From Flavobacteriales bacterium (GTDB taxonomy: Bacteria > Bacteroidota > Bacteroidia > Flavobacteriales_D > Crocinitomicaceae), in NCBI GenBank assembly GCA_009926125.1, contig RFPM01000003.1, positions 1 through 64,000 of the forward strand: 64,000 nucleotides of DNA, in the 5' to 3' direction. Each line of letters opens with the position of its first letter. Position 1 is the first letter of the stretch. The notes beneath the pieces were generated by a model, which did no database searches, had not been told where the DNA came from, and saw only the letters and a program-made list of their open reading frames with translations. The position numbers were made by a program, and so were the translations under genes. Below are positions 44,995 through 53,448 of the stretch, one piece after another.

Positions 44995-47379
44995 ATGAAA
45001 ATACGAATTCTAACACTTTTATTATTCTTTTGTCCAATTGGCCTATTTTCTCAAATTTCGGGCCTTGTTATTGATAAAGCTACAGATAGTCCAATTGTTG
45101 GTGCTAAAGTTATCGCTTCAGATGGATCTAAAGTTATTTCAAATGGCAATGGAGAATTTAAGTTAAATTGTGCCGTATTTCCTGTAAAAATTAGTGTGTC
45201 GATGTTGCAATATCAAGAAGTAGAGCTTGAAGTGGCAAATGCTGGAACTATTAAAATAGAACTTTCAGAATCCATAAAAGATTTTGGAACAATTGTAGTT
45301 TCTGCTGGAAGGAGAAAACAAACCATTGAAGAAGTTCCAGTTTCAATGGAAATTATCCGACCGCAATTAATCGATAATAAAGGTATTACAGATTTAGAAC
45401 AAGCGGTGGACCAAACTCCCGGTGTTTTTACAATGGATGGGCAAGTTAGTATTCGCGGTGGCTCTGGATTTGCTTACGGAACTGGAAGTCGTGTCTTACT
45501 TTTGTGGAATGGAATGCCACTTCTTTCTGGTTATGCTGGAGATACGCAATGGAATGCTATACCAATGGAACAAACAGCTCAAATTGAAGTAATGAAAGGT
45601 GCTGCATCTGTGCTTTATGGAAGTGGCGCATTAAATGGCGTGATTTCATTAATAGAAAAAGAACCGGGAATTATACCAGAGACAAAAGTTAAAGTTGCTT
45701 ATGGGTTCTTCGATAATCCAAGACGAACCTCTCTTAAATGGTGGTCGAAAACACCAATGATGCAACAAATTGAGGCGTATCATGGAAAAATGTTTAAAAA
45801 AATGGGGTACACGCTTTCTACAACTTTATTTCACAACAACGGATACAAACAAGGTGAAACAGAATACAGAGGTCGAGTAAGTGGAAGCTTATTTTTTAAA
45901 CCACGAAAAATACATGGCCTAAAAGCAGGTTTAGGATACAATTATCAATATCAAAAAACCGGAAATTTCTTAATCTGGGAAAGTGATTCTTTAGGATATA
46001 CTCCAAGTGGTGGAGCTGATACTAGTAATTCAGAATCGACACTAACCTACAATATTGGTCACCGATTTTTTATTGATCCATATCTTAAATACATTGACAA
46101 GTACAACAATCGTCATAATCTTAAAGCACGAATCTATTCTGCTACAAATAATAATATTAATAATCCTCAGCAAGGAAGTGGTGCAATAATCTATTTTAGT
46201 GAATACCAATTTCAAAAACAATTTGGAAATAGAATTTCAGTAACAACCGGTATTTCAAATATTTACAATGTAGTGGTCTCAAAATTATTTGGAGATCACA
46301 CCTCAAATAACTTAGCCGCATACGGGCAATATGAGCATAAAATTGGGAAATTAGATATCACAGCAGGAGTTCGCTTAGAATATTTTCAAATGGACGGCAA
46401 ATCTGGTGACACGGATTTTTATTTCGGAAATGACACAAATGATTTATCTAAATCCCCCCTCTATCCAGTTTTTAGAACAGGCTTACATTACGAACTTGCA
46501 AAATACACGCATCTGAGAGCTTCATTAGGACAAGGCATTCGTTATCCATCTGTTGCAGAAAGATACACAGCAACTTCTGTAGGTGCTTTAAATATTTTTC
46601 CGAATCCTACATTGAGACCAGAAATAGGTTGGGCTGCTGAACTTGGAATCAAACAAGGTGTAAAAATTGGTTCGTGGAAAGGAATGATTGATGTTGCAGC
46701 TTTTGTTAATGAATATAGTAATATGATGGAGTTTGCATTCGGAATTTACAATCCTGATTCAATTAATTTATCACTTGAATCAAATAGTCCTGGATACATT
46801 AAAAAATGGATTGGCTTTAGAGCAGTAAATGCAGAGGCAGCTAGAATTACTGGCATTGATTTTTCCTTCAATAGTTCAGGAAGTATTGGAAAAGTAGAAA
46901 TTATTTCATTAATTGGATATACGTATATGAACCCTATTAGTTTAAATAATGACTCAAATTATAGAACACAATTTTCCGATAAATATTCAAATATGTTAAA
47001 ATATCGTTTCAAACATTTAGCAAAATTGGATGTAGAAGCAAACTATAAAAAATACAGTGTAGGAGTTTCTTGTCGTTACAATAGCTTTATGGGAAATATC
47101 GATAGAATATTTGAAATTTCTGCAGAAGAAGTAATTTTCGGAGCAGAAATTGCGCAAAACATAGTTGATAAAACATTCATTTTACCTGGTTTATTAGAAT
47201 ATCGTAAAAAATTTAACAAAGGAGTTTTTGTCATTGACTTCCGCCTAGGATACAAATTGAATGATAATTTTAGAATTGGTTTGATTGCCAATAATATATT
47301 TAATGCTGAATATTCAAGTAGACCTGGAGATATTCAGGCACCACGAAATTTTATGGCACAACTTCAAATGAAATTTTAA
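44995..47379 (+). CDS. TonB-dependent receptor with carboxypeptidase-like N-terminal domain (copy 2)
   Basis: 794 residues and clearly paralogous to the preceding gene: VPVSMEIIRPQLIDNKG, LEQAVDQTPGVFTMDGQVSIRGGSGFAYGTGSR, MKGAASVLYGSGALNGVI, and the C-terminal NIFNAEYSSRPGDIQAPRNFMAQLQMKF match line for line. It has a signal peptide (1-19) and the same CarboxypepD_reg opening. The central barrel loops diverge more, suggesting different ligands or subfunctionalisation. The stop codon overlaps the kdsB ATG by one base, so kdsB is probably co-transcribed. Confidence 0.9.
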   Translation: MKIRILTLLLFFCPIGLFSQISGLVIDKATDSPIVGAKVIASDGSKVISNGNGEFKLNCAVFPVKISVSMLQYQEVELEVANAGTIKIELSESIKDFGTIVVSAGRRKQTIEEVPVSMEIIRPQLIDNKGITDLEQAVDQTPGVFTMDGQVSIRGGSGFAYGTGSRVLLLWNGMPLLSGYAGDTQWNAIPMEQTAQIEVMKGAASVLYGSGALNGVISLIEKEPGIIPETKVKVAYGFFDNPRRTSLKWWSKTPMMQQIEAYHGKMFKKMGYTLSTTLFHNNGYKQGETEYRGRVSGSLFFKPRKIHGLKAGLGYNYQYQKTGNFLIWESDSLGYTPSGGADTSNSESTLTYNIGHRFFIDPYLKYIDKYNNRHNLKARIYSATNNNINNPQQGSGAIIYFSEYQFQKQFGNRISVTTGISNIYNVVVSKLFGDHTSNNLAAYGQYEHKIGKLDITAGVRLEYFQMDGKSGDTDFYFGNDTNDLSKSPLYPVFRTGLHYELAKYTHLRASLGQGIRYPSVAERYTATSVGALNIFPNPTLRPEIGWAAELGIKQGVKIGSWKGMIDVAAFVNEYSNMMEFAFGIYNPDSINLSLESNSPGYIKKWIGFRAVNAEAARITGIDFSFNSSGSIGKVEIISLIGYTYMNPISLNNDSNYRTQFSDKYSNMLKYRFKHLAKLDVEANYKKYSVGVSCRYNSFMGNIDRIFEISAEEVIFGAEIAQNIVDKTFILPGLLEYRKKFNKGVFVIDFRLGYKLNDNFRIGLIANNIFNAEYSSRPGDIQAPRNFMAQLQMKF

Positions 47380-48110
47380 TGAAAGTATTAGGAATTATTC
47401 CTGCGCGCTATGCATCTTCCCGTTTTCCTGGAAAGCCTTTAATTGATCTCAAAGGGAAAACGATGATTCAACGTGTTTATGAAGGCGCTAAACAATCTAA
47501 ATTAATTGACCTTCTAATTGTAGCAACAGATGATTCTCGAATTCAGGACGAGGTTCTGAAATTTGGGGGAAATGTTGAAATGACATCCGAGAAACACAAC
47601 TCTGGAACAGATCGCTGTGCTGAAGTTGCAAAAAAATACCCAGAATACGATTTAATCGTTAATATCCAAGGAGATGAACCACTCGTTGACTTTAGACAAT
47701 TAGATCAATTAATTCAAGTTTTTGAAAAAGAAAGTATTCAAATTGCAACCTTAGCGACAAGGAAAATTACAAAGGGAGAACTTGAAAATCCAAATAGAAT
47801 TAAAATAGTAGTTGATAAAAATAATTCAGCTCTTTATTTTAGTCGTAGTGCGATTCCAAATCAAGTAAATTTTAAAGGTGATGGACTTAGCTCATACCCA
47901 TTTCTTAGGCATATTGGCTTGTATGCCTATCGCAGAGAAACACTTTTATATATTGCAAACTTGCCTGTTTCTCTGTTGGAAACAATAGAATCTTTAGAGC
48001 AATTGAGATGGTTATACAACGGTTTTTCTATTTATGTTTCTGAAACTACTATCGAAACTCCAAACATCGATACAATTGAAGATGTTGAAATTGTTTTACG
48101 AAGTTTATAG
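47379..48110 (+). CDS. kdsB: 3-deoxy-manno-octulosonate cytidylyltransferase
   Basis: Cytosolic enzyme that activates Kdo as CMP-Kdo for lipid A inner-core assembly, so the cell makes Kdo-containing LPS. It has 243 residues. IIPARYASSRFPGKPL (5-20), VATDDSRI, MTSEKHNSGTDRCAEV and NIQGDEPLVDFRQLDQL are diagnostic. It is joined to the second TonB receptor by a one-base overlap (TAATG), an unusual partner. Confidence 0.95.
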   Translation: MKVLGIIPARYASSRFPGKPLIDLKGKTMIQRVYEGAKQSKLIDLLIVATDDSRIQDEVLKFGGNVEMTSEKHNSGTDRCAEVAKKYPEYDLIVNIQGDEPLVDFRQLDQLIQVFEKESIQIATLATRKITKGELENPNRIKIVVDKNNSALYFSRSAIPNQVNFKGDGLSSYPFLRHIGLYAYRRETLLYIANLPVSLLETIESLEQLRWLYNGFSIYVSETTIETPNIDTIEDVEIVLRSL

Positions 48111-48129
48111 TAGTTTCATTAATCTTTTG

Positions 48130-48137
48130 TAGCTTTG
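48130..48137 (+). promoter_or_regulatory. -7 promoter box for the HU-CCDC81/SPOR gene
   Basis: TAGCTTTG matches TAnnTTTG and ends 5 nt before ATG 48142, another leaderless-type arrangement. Confidence 0.35.
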
Positions 48138-48141
48138 GATT

Positions 48142-49200
48142 ATGCATGAAATAGAAGATCTTGTTAGCTCCTTATTATTGCGCCATTCTTGCGTAATCAT
48201 TCCTAATTTTGGAGGATTTGTAGCAAAAACTATTTCTGCAAAATTAGACCTTGATCGCGGTTTGTTCTTAGCTCCATCAAAGCAACTTTTGTTTAATAAA
48301 AACTTATTAAATAATGATGGATTATTAATTTCTGAATATGCTAGTATAAATGCTATTGAATATTCTAAAAGTCAAAGTGAGATTGAAGAATTTGTACTCG
48401 ATCTTAAATCAAAATTGAATTCAAAACAATCAGTTCACATTGAACGAGTTGGAAAATTATCATATGATCTTGAAGGGAATTTAGTGTTTGAACAAGACCG
48501 TTATTTTAACCTCTTATTGAGTTCATATGGACTTAGCCAAGTTCAATTTATTGCTAATAAAGAACCTGAGATTAATGAACCAAGCTTAAAAGAGAAAAAG
48601 ATAAATTTAAAAGCGCCTATCCGCAAAATTAATTACTTGAAATATGCTGCTGCAGCATGTCTTTTACCACTTGCTTTTTATTCCTTTTGGATTCCAACAC
48701 ATTCTGGTGTGCTAGAATCTGGACTAATTTCATTTAAGGATTTTAATCCTTTTTATAAAAAAGAAATTGGGGCCTACTCTCAGCAAAAGATGGCTACTCA
48801 ACAAAACGAAGTTCTTGAAAAGAATGTTTTTGAAAACCAAATTACAACTTCAAAAAATCATCGAATTGGACTTTATAAATTTGATGAAGGAATCAATATC
48901 CCTATTCGAATTGAAGAAAAAAAGATAGTGAAAGAAATACTTGATATTAAAATAAAACCCATTCAAAATAAAATTTCAAAAACAAATGCTTTTGAATACA
49001 TAATTGGCTGCTTTTCTAACAAAAATAATGCACTTAAGTTAATCTCTAAATTAAAGCAAGAAGGTTTTGCTGCTTCACTTACAGGTGGTTCTCCGCTTGT
49101 TCGTGTTAGTATTGGCGGAGCTGATTCAGATTTACAAATGCAGAGTATTATTCAGAAAGCCAATGAAAAAGGCTATAAAGGTTGGATTCTTAAAAAATAA
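48142..49200 (+). CDS. HU-CCDC81 and SPOR domain membrane protein
   Basis: 352 residues. The N-terminus (1-120) carries bacterial HU-CCDC81 domains: MHEIEDLVSSLLLRHSCVIIPNFGGFVAK, LLISEYAS and HIERVGKLSYDLEGNLVFEQD. A membrane helix (about 172-191, LKYAAAACLLPLAFYSFW) leads to a linker and a C-terminal SPOR domain (about 283-350; YIIGCFSNKNNALKLISKLKQEGFAASL), which binds denuded peptidoglycan at division sites. The topology would place the HU part in the cytoplasm and the SPOR part in the periplasm. Whether the HU part binds DNA is unknown. The peptidase gene follows after 5 bp. Confidence 0.85.
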   Translation: MHEIEDLVSSLLLRHSCVIIPNFGGFVAKTISAKLDLDRGLFLAPSKQLLFNKNLLNNDGLLISEYASINAIEYSKSQSEIEEFVLDLKSKLNSKQSVHIERVGKLSYDLEGNLVFEQDRYFNLLLSSYGLSQVQFIANKEPEINEPSLKEKKINLKAPIRKINYLKYAAAACLLPLAFYSFWIPTHSGVLESGLISFKDFNPFYKKEIGAYSQQKMATQQNEVLEKNVFENQITTSKNHRIGLYKFDEGINIPIRIEEKKIVKEILDIKIKPIQNKISKTNAFEYIIGCFSNKNNALKLISKLKQEGFAASLTGGSPLVRVSIGGADSDLQMQSIIQKANEKGYKGWILKK

Positions 49201-49205
49201 AAAAT

Positions 49206-50405
49206 ATGCTTTACTGTTCTAAAATTATTACTGCTCTATTTATTGGAGCATCCTTTCTTTCTTTTGCTCAAGTAAGCAATGCAGAAGATAGTAAATATGA
49301 ATTTACTAAAATTTATCGCTTTGATAATACTCCCGTAGAAAGTCAGGGTAACACCGGCACTTGTTGGAGTTTTTCAGCTTTATCTTTTCTAGAATCTGAA
49401 TTGATTCGCTTAGGTAAAAATAAGCCTTCCGAATTATCAGAGATGTATATCGTTCGAAAAGCATACGAATTAAAAGCTGACAAATTCATTAGAATGGATG
49501 GAAAGATAAATTTTGGAGAAGGAGGAGCTTTTCATGATATTCCTCTTGTAATTAAAAATTTTGGAATAGTACCTAAAGAACTTTATAACAGTAATCTTAA
49601 GGATGGAAAAGCCTATGATCATTCGGCACTTTTTTCAGAGATAAATGAGTTTATGCAAAAATTATTATCAACTGCAAGTTCTCCAAAAGGGCTGGATTTA
49701 TCTTGGAAACAAGAATACAATGCTATACTTGATAAAAACTTTGGAGCTGACCTTCAAAAATTCAAATGGGAAGGAAAAACATATTCTCCAAAATCTTATG
49801 CAGAATCAATTGGTCTTGTTATGGATAATTATATTTCCTTAACTTCTTTTACTAATCATACTATGCATGAAAAATGCCTTTTAGAAATTCCTGATAATTG
49901 GGCATGGGGAGAAAGCTACAATGTACAACTAGAAGAATTATTTAGCGCTTGTGAAACAGCATTAAAAAATGGCTACTCAGTAGCTTGGGGAGCAGATGTT
50001 TCTGAGAAAGGCTTTAGTTTTAAAAATGGGATTGCGCTTGTTCCTGAAAATACTGATGCTATTCAAGTAGAAGGGAAAGACAATAAAAATTTCAATAATG
50101 CTGGTGCAGATAGAATATCAAATGCATTTTTAAATCCAACGAAAGAATTAAAAATTACTCCAGAAATCAGACAATATGCTTATGATAATAAAACAACAAC
50201 CGATGATCATGGAATGCATATTGTTGGCTTATACCAAGATCAATCTGGCACAAAATTTTTCCTGGTAAAAAATTCATGGGGCACTAGCAATTTTCCAAAA
50301 GGGTATTTATATGTTTCTGAAGAATATTTTAAATTCAAAACAATCAATATCTACATTCATAAAGATGCTTTATCCCCTGAAATAAAGGGAAAATTGAAAC
50401 TTTGA
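49206..50405 (+). CDS. C1 family cysteine peptidase (aminopeptidase C / bleomycin-hydrolase type)
   Basis: 399 residues with a signal peptide (about 1-21, ending SFAQ), so an exported papain-fold peptidase. The oxyanion/nucleophile motif is ESQGNTGTCWSFSALSF (C53), the catalytic His is in DDHGMHIVGLY (H338) and the Asn in LVKNSWGTSNFPKGYLYVSE. The arrangement and length match C1B/PepC-like enzymes of Bacteroidota, which may act in peptide use. It is 5 bp downstream of the HU/SPOR gene. Confidence 0.88.
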   Translation: MLYCSKIITALFIGASFLSFAQVSNAEDSKYEFTKIYRFDNTPVESQGNTGTCWSFSALSFLESELIRLGKNKPSELSEMYIVRKAYELKADKFIRMDGKINFGEGGAFHDIPLVIKNFGIVPKELYNSNLKDGKAYDHSALFSEINEFMQKLLSTASSPKGLDLSWKQEYNAILDKNFGADLQKFKWEGKTYSPKSYAESIGLVMDNYISLTSFTNHTMHEKCLLEIPDNWAWGESYNVQLEELFSACETALKNGYSVAWGADVSEKGFSFKNGIALVPENTDAIQVEGKDNKNFNNAGADRISNAFLNPTKELKITPEIRQYAYDNKTTTDDHGMHIVGLYQDQSGTKFFLVKNSWGTSNFPKGYLYVSEEYFKFKTINIYIHKDALSPEIKGKLKL

Positions 50406-50537
50406 TTTTGAAACTTTTTATCTAATGAAGAAAAAAGCTATTCAGGTTGGGTGTTAAAAAAAATTAATTATTATTTTTGCTAATGAAATTCTTTTCTTTA
50501 AAAATTTAAATCATTTTCAACCTCAAATCAATTACAA

Positions 50538-51101
50538 ATGAACCGTCTAATTTTATTATCATCTATCTTGATTCTTGCGCTTGGTGCGTGCCGAAAAAAG
50601 CAATTTGATAACGATCAATCTGCTATGTTAAATTATAAGATTGAAACTGCTTTTGACGAAATGACAAATATTTCTGATCAAGCAGTTAATGGAAACTTGG
50701 TTTATTATAAGTCAGGTAAAATTATCTCTACAAAACCAGGTGAAAAACCAGTTTTAGAGAAAACACCTTGCGATGTAATGATCACCTTAGATACCATTAA
50801 TTCTTTTAAAACTGTTACTGTAGATTATGGAAATACTAATTGTGATTGCAATGACGGTAAACAAAGAAGAGGGAAAATAGTAACAACATTTACTGGTCAA
50901 TACATTGCTCAAGGGACAGTAATTACTCATACACCAATAGATTATTATGTAAATGACATTAAAATTGAAGGGACAAAAACAGTGGAAAATATGGGGCTAA
51001 ATGCAAACAATCAACCCTATTTTAATGTAAACGTTAATGGTTTGGCAACATTAACTTCTGGTGAAACACTATTGTGGATTTCCAGTCAGTGGAACAATTG
51101 A
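50538..51101 (+). CDS. Lipoprotein of unknown function, frame ends early (likely internal deletion/frameshift)
   Basis: 187-residue frame beginning MNRLILLSSILILALGACRKK, a lipoprotein signal with lipidated Cys at 18. It belongs to a Bacteroidota lipoprotein group whose members normally continue to a conserved end (C-x-VSGTIxI...R..DYGxGxCD...TVTxNG). Here the frame stops at TGA 51099-51101 just after LATLTSGETLLWISSQ. The expected C-terminus is found immediately after in the +1 frame: CGFPVSGTIDLQP..LRIVDYGSGICDFTFTV (51073-51207). In relatives a further stretch of perhaps 60 residues lies between these two parts, so a deletion plus frame change is likely. Confidence 0.75.
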   Translation: MNRLILLSSILILALGACRKKQFDNDQSAMLNYKIETAFDEMTNISDQAVNGNLVYYKSGKIISTKPGEKPVLEKTPCDVMITLDTINSFKTVTVDYGNTNCDCNDGKQRRGKIVTTFTGQYIAQGTVITHTPIDYYVNDIKIEGTKTVENMGLNANNQPYFNVNVNGLATLTSGETLLWISSQWNN

Positions 51102-51207
51102 TCTTCAACCACAAAATAAACCGCTACGTATCGTAGATTATGGTTCTGGAATCTGTGACTTTACTTTTACGGTTACAGTGAATGGCGTCACTTATACATT
51201 TAACTAA
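51073..51207 (+). pseudogene. Frame-shifted C-terminal fragment of the lipoprotein gene at 50538
   Basis: Reads CGFPVSGTIDLQPQNKPLRI then VDYGSGICDFTFTVTVNGVT and a stop at 51205-51207, without a start codon. It is the natural C-terminal end of the upstream lipoprotein displaced by one frame. The junction lies between about 51060 and 51085. Confidence 0.65.
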
Positions 51208-51285
51208 AATCACGAAAAATCTTTTCGGATTTAGTTTAAACACTTTTTATTTTAATACGTTTCCTTTTTGTACTCAATGATTGAG

Positions 51286-51293
51286 TAGTTTTG
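51286..51293 (+). promoter_or_regulatory. -7 promoter box for gapA
   Basis: TAGTTTTG matches TAnnTTTG and lies 18 nt before ATG 51312. It overlaps a TTG that would otherwise extend the reading frame, supporting the later start. Confidence 0.4.
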
Positions 51294-51311
51294 TGTCTTA
51301 AATGTTTTAAA

Positions 51312-52304
51312 ATGAATCTGATTGGAATTAACGGTTTTGGAAGGATAGGAAGATGTTTTACGCGTATTGCATTGAACGATAATTCTATTGAAATTGCACT
51401 CATTAACGACCTTGCCGATATTTCTACGCTTGCGCATTTGCTTAAGTACGACAGCATCCATGGAACGCTAAATATTTCTTTTACAATTGAAGGAAATACC
51501 TTGCATTTTGAAAACGGAAAAAAAATAATTTTTACGCAAGAAAAAAATCCTTCGCAAATTCCATGGGATAATTATTCTGTAGAAACTGTTGTAGATTCCA
51601 CTGGAATGTTCTTAACAAGAGATTCAGCAAGTAAACATCTAAGAAACGGAGTTAAAAGAGTAATTCTTTCTGCTCCTGCAAATGACACAGATATTCCAAC
51701 TGTTGTAATTGGTATAAATGAGAAGGAAATCAATTTATCGGATACTATTTTTTCAAATGCATCTTGTACTACAAACAATGCTGCACCAATGATAAAAGTT
51801 TTAAAGGAATTAGTAAATATAGATGTTGCATACATTTCAACAGTGCATAGTTACACGTCTGACCAACGCTTACACGATTCTCCTCACAAAGATTTAAGAA
51901 GAGCTAGAGCAGCTGGCAACTCAATTATTCCAACTTCAACGGGTGCAGCGAAGGCAATCACCAAAATATTTCCTGATTTAGATGGAAAAATTACCGGAGG
52001 AAGCGTGCGAGTTCCTGTTTTAGATGGCTCAATGACAGAAATGACAATTATTACCAAAGATGAAATAACTGTTGAACAAATAAATACTGCAATGAAAAAC
52101 GCAGCGCTCGGTTCTATGAAAGGAATTTTAGGATATACAGAAGATCCAATTGTTTCTGTTGATGTAATAGGAAGCCCTTACAGCTGTTTATTTGATTCAG
52201 AACTCTCACTTGTTTTCAAAAACCTTATTAAAGTTGTTGGTTGGTACGATAACGAAGCCGGTTATTCTCATAGATTAATTGATTTTGTGAAGAAGTTTAA
52301 TTGA
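51312..52304 (+). CDS. gapA: Glyceraldehyde-3-phosphate dehydrogenase (type I)
   Basis: 330 residues from ATG 51312 (a TTG at 51291 gives seven extra codons but precedes the conserved opening MNLIGINGFGRIGRC). The Rossmann NAD site is GINGFGRIGR, the catalytic Cys is C152 in SNASCTTNNAAPM (SCTTN), and HSYTSDQRLHDSPHKDLRRARAA plus SVRVPVLDGSMTEM and WYDNEAGYSHR are standard. It converges on pgk and the two stop regions overlap by 8 bp, so gapA and pgk are neighbours but not co-transcribed. Confidence 0.96.
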   Translation: MNLIGINGFGRIGRCFTRIALNDNSIEIALINDLADISTLAHLLKYDSIHGTLNISFTIEGNTLHFENGKKIIFTQEKNPSQIPWDNYSVETVVDSTGMFLTRDSASKHLRNGVKRVILSAPANDTDIPTVVIGINEKEINLSDTIFSNASCTTNNAAPMIKVLKELVNIDVAYISTVHSYTSDQRLHDSPHKDLRRARAAGNSIIPTSTGAAKAITKIFPDLDGKITGGSVRVPVLDGSMTEMTIITKDEITVEQINTAMKNAALGSMKGILGYTEDPIVSVDVIGSPYSCLFDSELSLVFKNLIKVVGWYDNEAGYSHRLIDFVKKFN

Positions 52305-53339
52305 GTATAGCCGATATTCCTGGTAATTCCTTTCCTTCAAAGTACTCTAAAAGCGCTCCTCCACCCGTGCTAACATAACTTACTTGAGAGGCAAATCCAA
52401 ATTTCTGAACTGCTGCAGCACTATCTCCTCCCCCAATCAGTGAATACGCGCCATTTTTTGTAGCTTCGGCAACAGCTTCAGCAATTGACTTTGTGCCATG
52501 TGCAAATGCATCCATTTCAAAAACTCCCATAGGTCCATTCCAAAGGATAGTTTTACTATTCAATAACACCTTAGTAAAAGATTTAATTGTTTCATTACCA
52601 ATATCTAATCCCATCCACCCTTCTGGAATAGCAGCACTTTTTTGGTTTCTTGTTTCTGCATCTGCAGCAAATTTATTTGCGATTTTTGAATCTATTGGTA
52701 AATGAATTTCTACTCCTAATGTTTTTGCGCGCTCTAATATTTCTTTACAGGTCCCTAAACGTTCATTTTCACAAAGTGAATCTCCGATTTCTCCACCTAA
52801 GGCTTTAAAAAATGTATATGCCATTCCTCCTCCAATAATAATATGATCGGCAATTTTCAATAAGTTTTCTACTATTAAAACCTTGTCTGAAACTTTAGCG
52901 CCTCCAACAATCGCAGTAAATGGACGCTCTGTTTTTTTTATTATTTTTTCTGCACTTTCTATTTCTGCTGCCATCAGAAAGCCCATCATCTTATCATTAG
53001 GAAAAAAAGATGCGATTTGAGTTGTACTTGCATGAGCACGATGCGCAGCTCCAAAAGCCAGTCATTCGCGAAAAGCACTTCTTTTCCTACTAATTTTTCA
53101 ATATGAGGAATAATGTGCTTGAGTGAGAATTTATCTTCTGGACCATTTTTTGGCCTGCCTAAATGTGACATTAGGATGAGACTTCCTCCTTTATTTAAAA
53201 TGTGCTTTAATGTTGGTAAAGCTGCGCGAATTCTTTTATCATCTGTGATTTCGAAAGTAGATTTATCTTGAGGAACATTAAAATCAACACGAATTAAAAC
53301 GTGTTTGTTTAAGAAGTCATAATCCAGAAAATTAATCAT
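52297..53339 (-). pseudogene. pgk: Phosphoglycerate kinase, disrupted by an internal deletion and frameshift
   Basis: Two fragments of one gene. The N-terminal part starts at 53339 ([22 protein letters not shown]) and is true pgk for 93 codons to FAND. It then continues out of frame to a stop at 52986. The C-terminal part is in frame from 53058 ([59 protein letters not shown]) to 52297; its open frame has an ATG at 52989. At the join GACTG (53063-53059) meets GCTTTTGG (53058 downward). Relatives have about 50 codons here, from FxDDC... through LLLENxRFxxxE to YVNDAFG. The pieces total 346 codons against about 395. The lost block includes the Arg that binds 3-phosphoglycerate. As read it cannot make active enzyme. 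Confidence 0.88.
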
Positions 53340-53448
53340 ACTATTCTTTTTTCTGCAAATCTATAAAAGCTTTGTAACTTCCAACTATTTCTTTGATTAT
53401 TCTTGTCAAAAGAAAATTTCTTTGCAGTTTTGTACTAAATTTAATTCA

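Noticed and set aside
52297-52989. Stand-alone short protein starting [10 protein letters not shown]
   Set aside because: It is the C-terminal part of pgk; coding continues upstream in the same frame to 53058 without a proper start.
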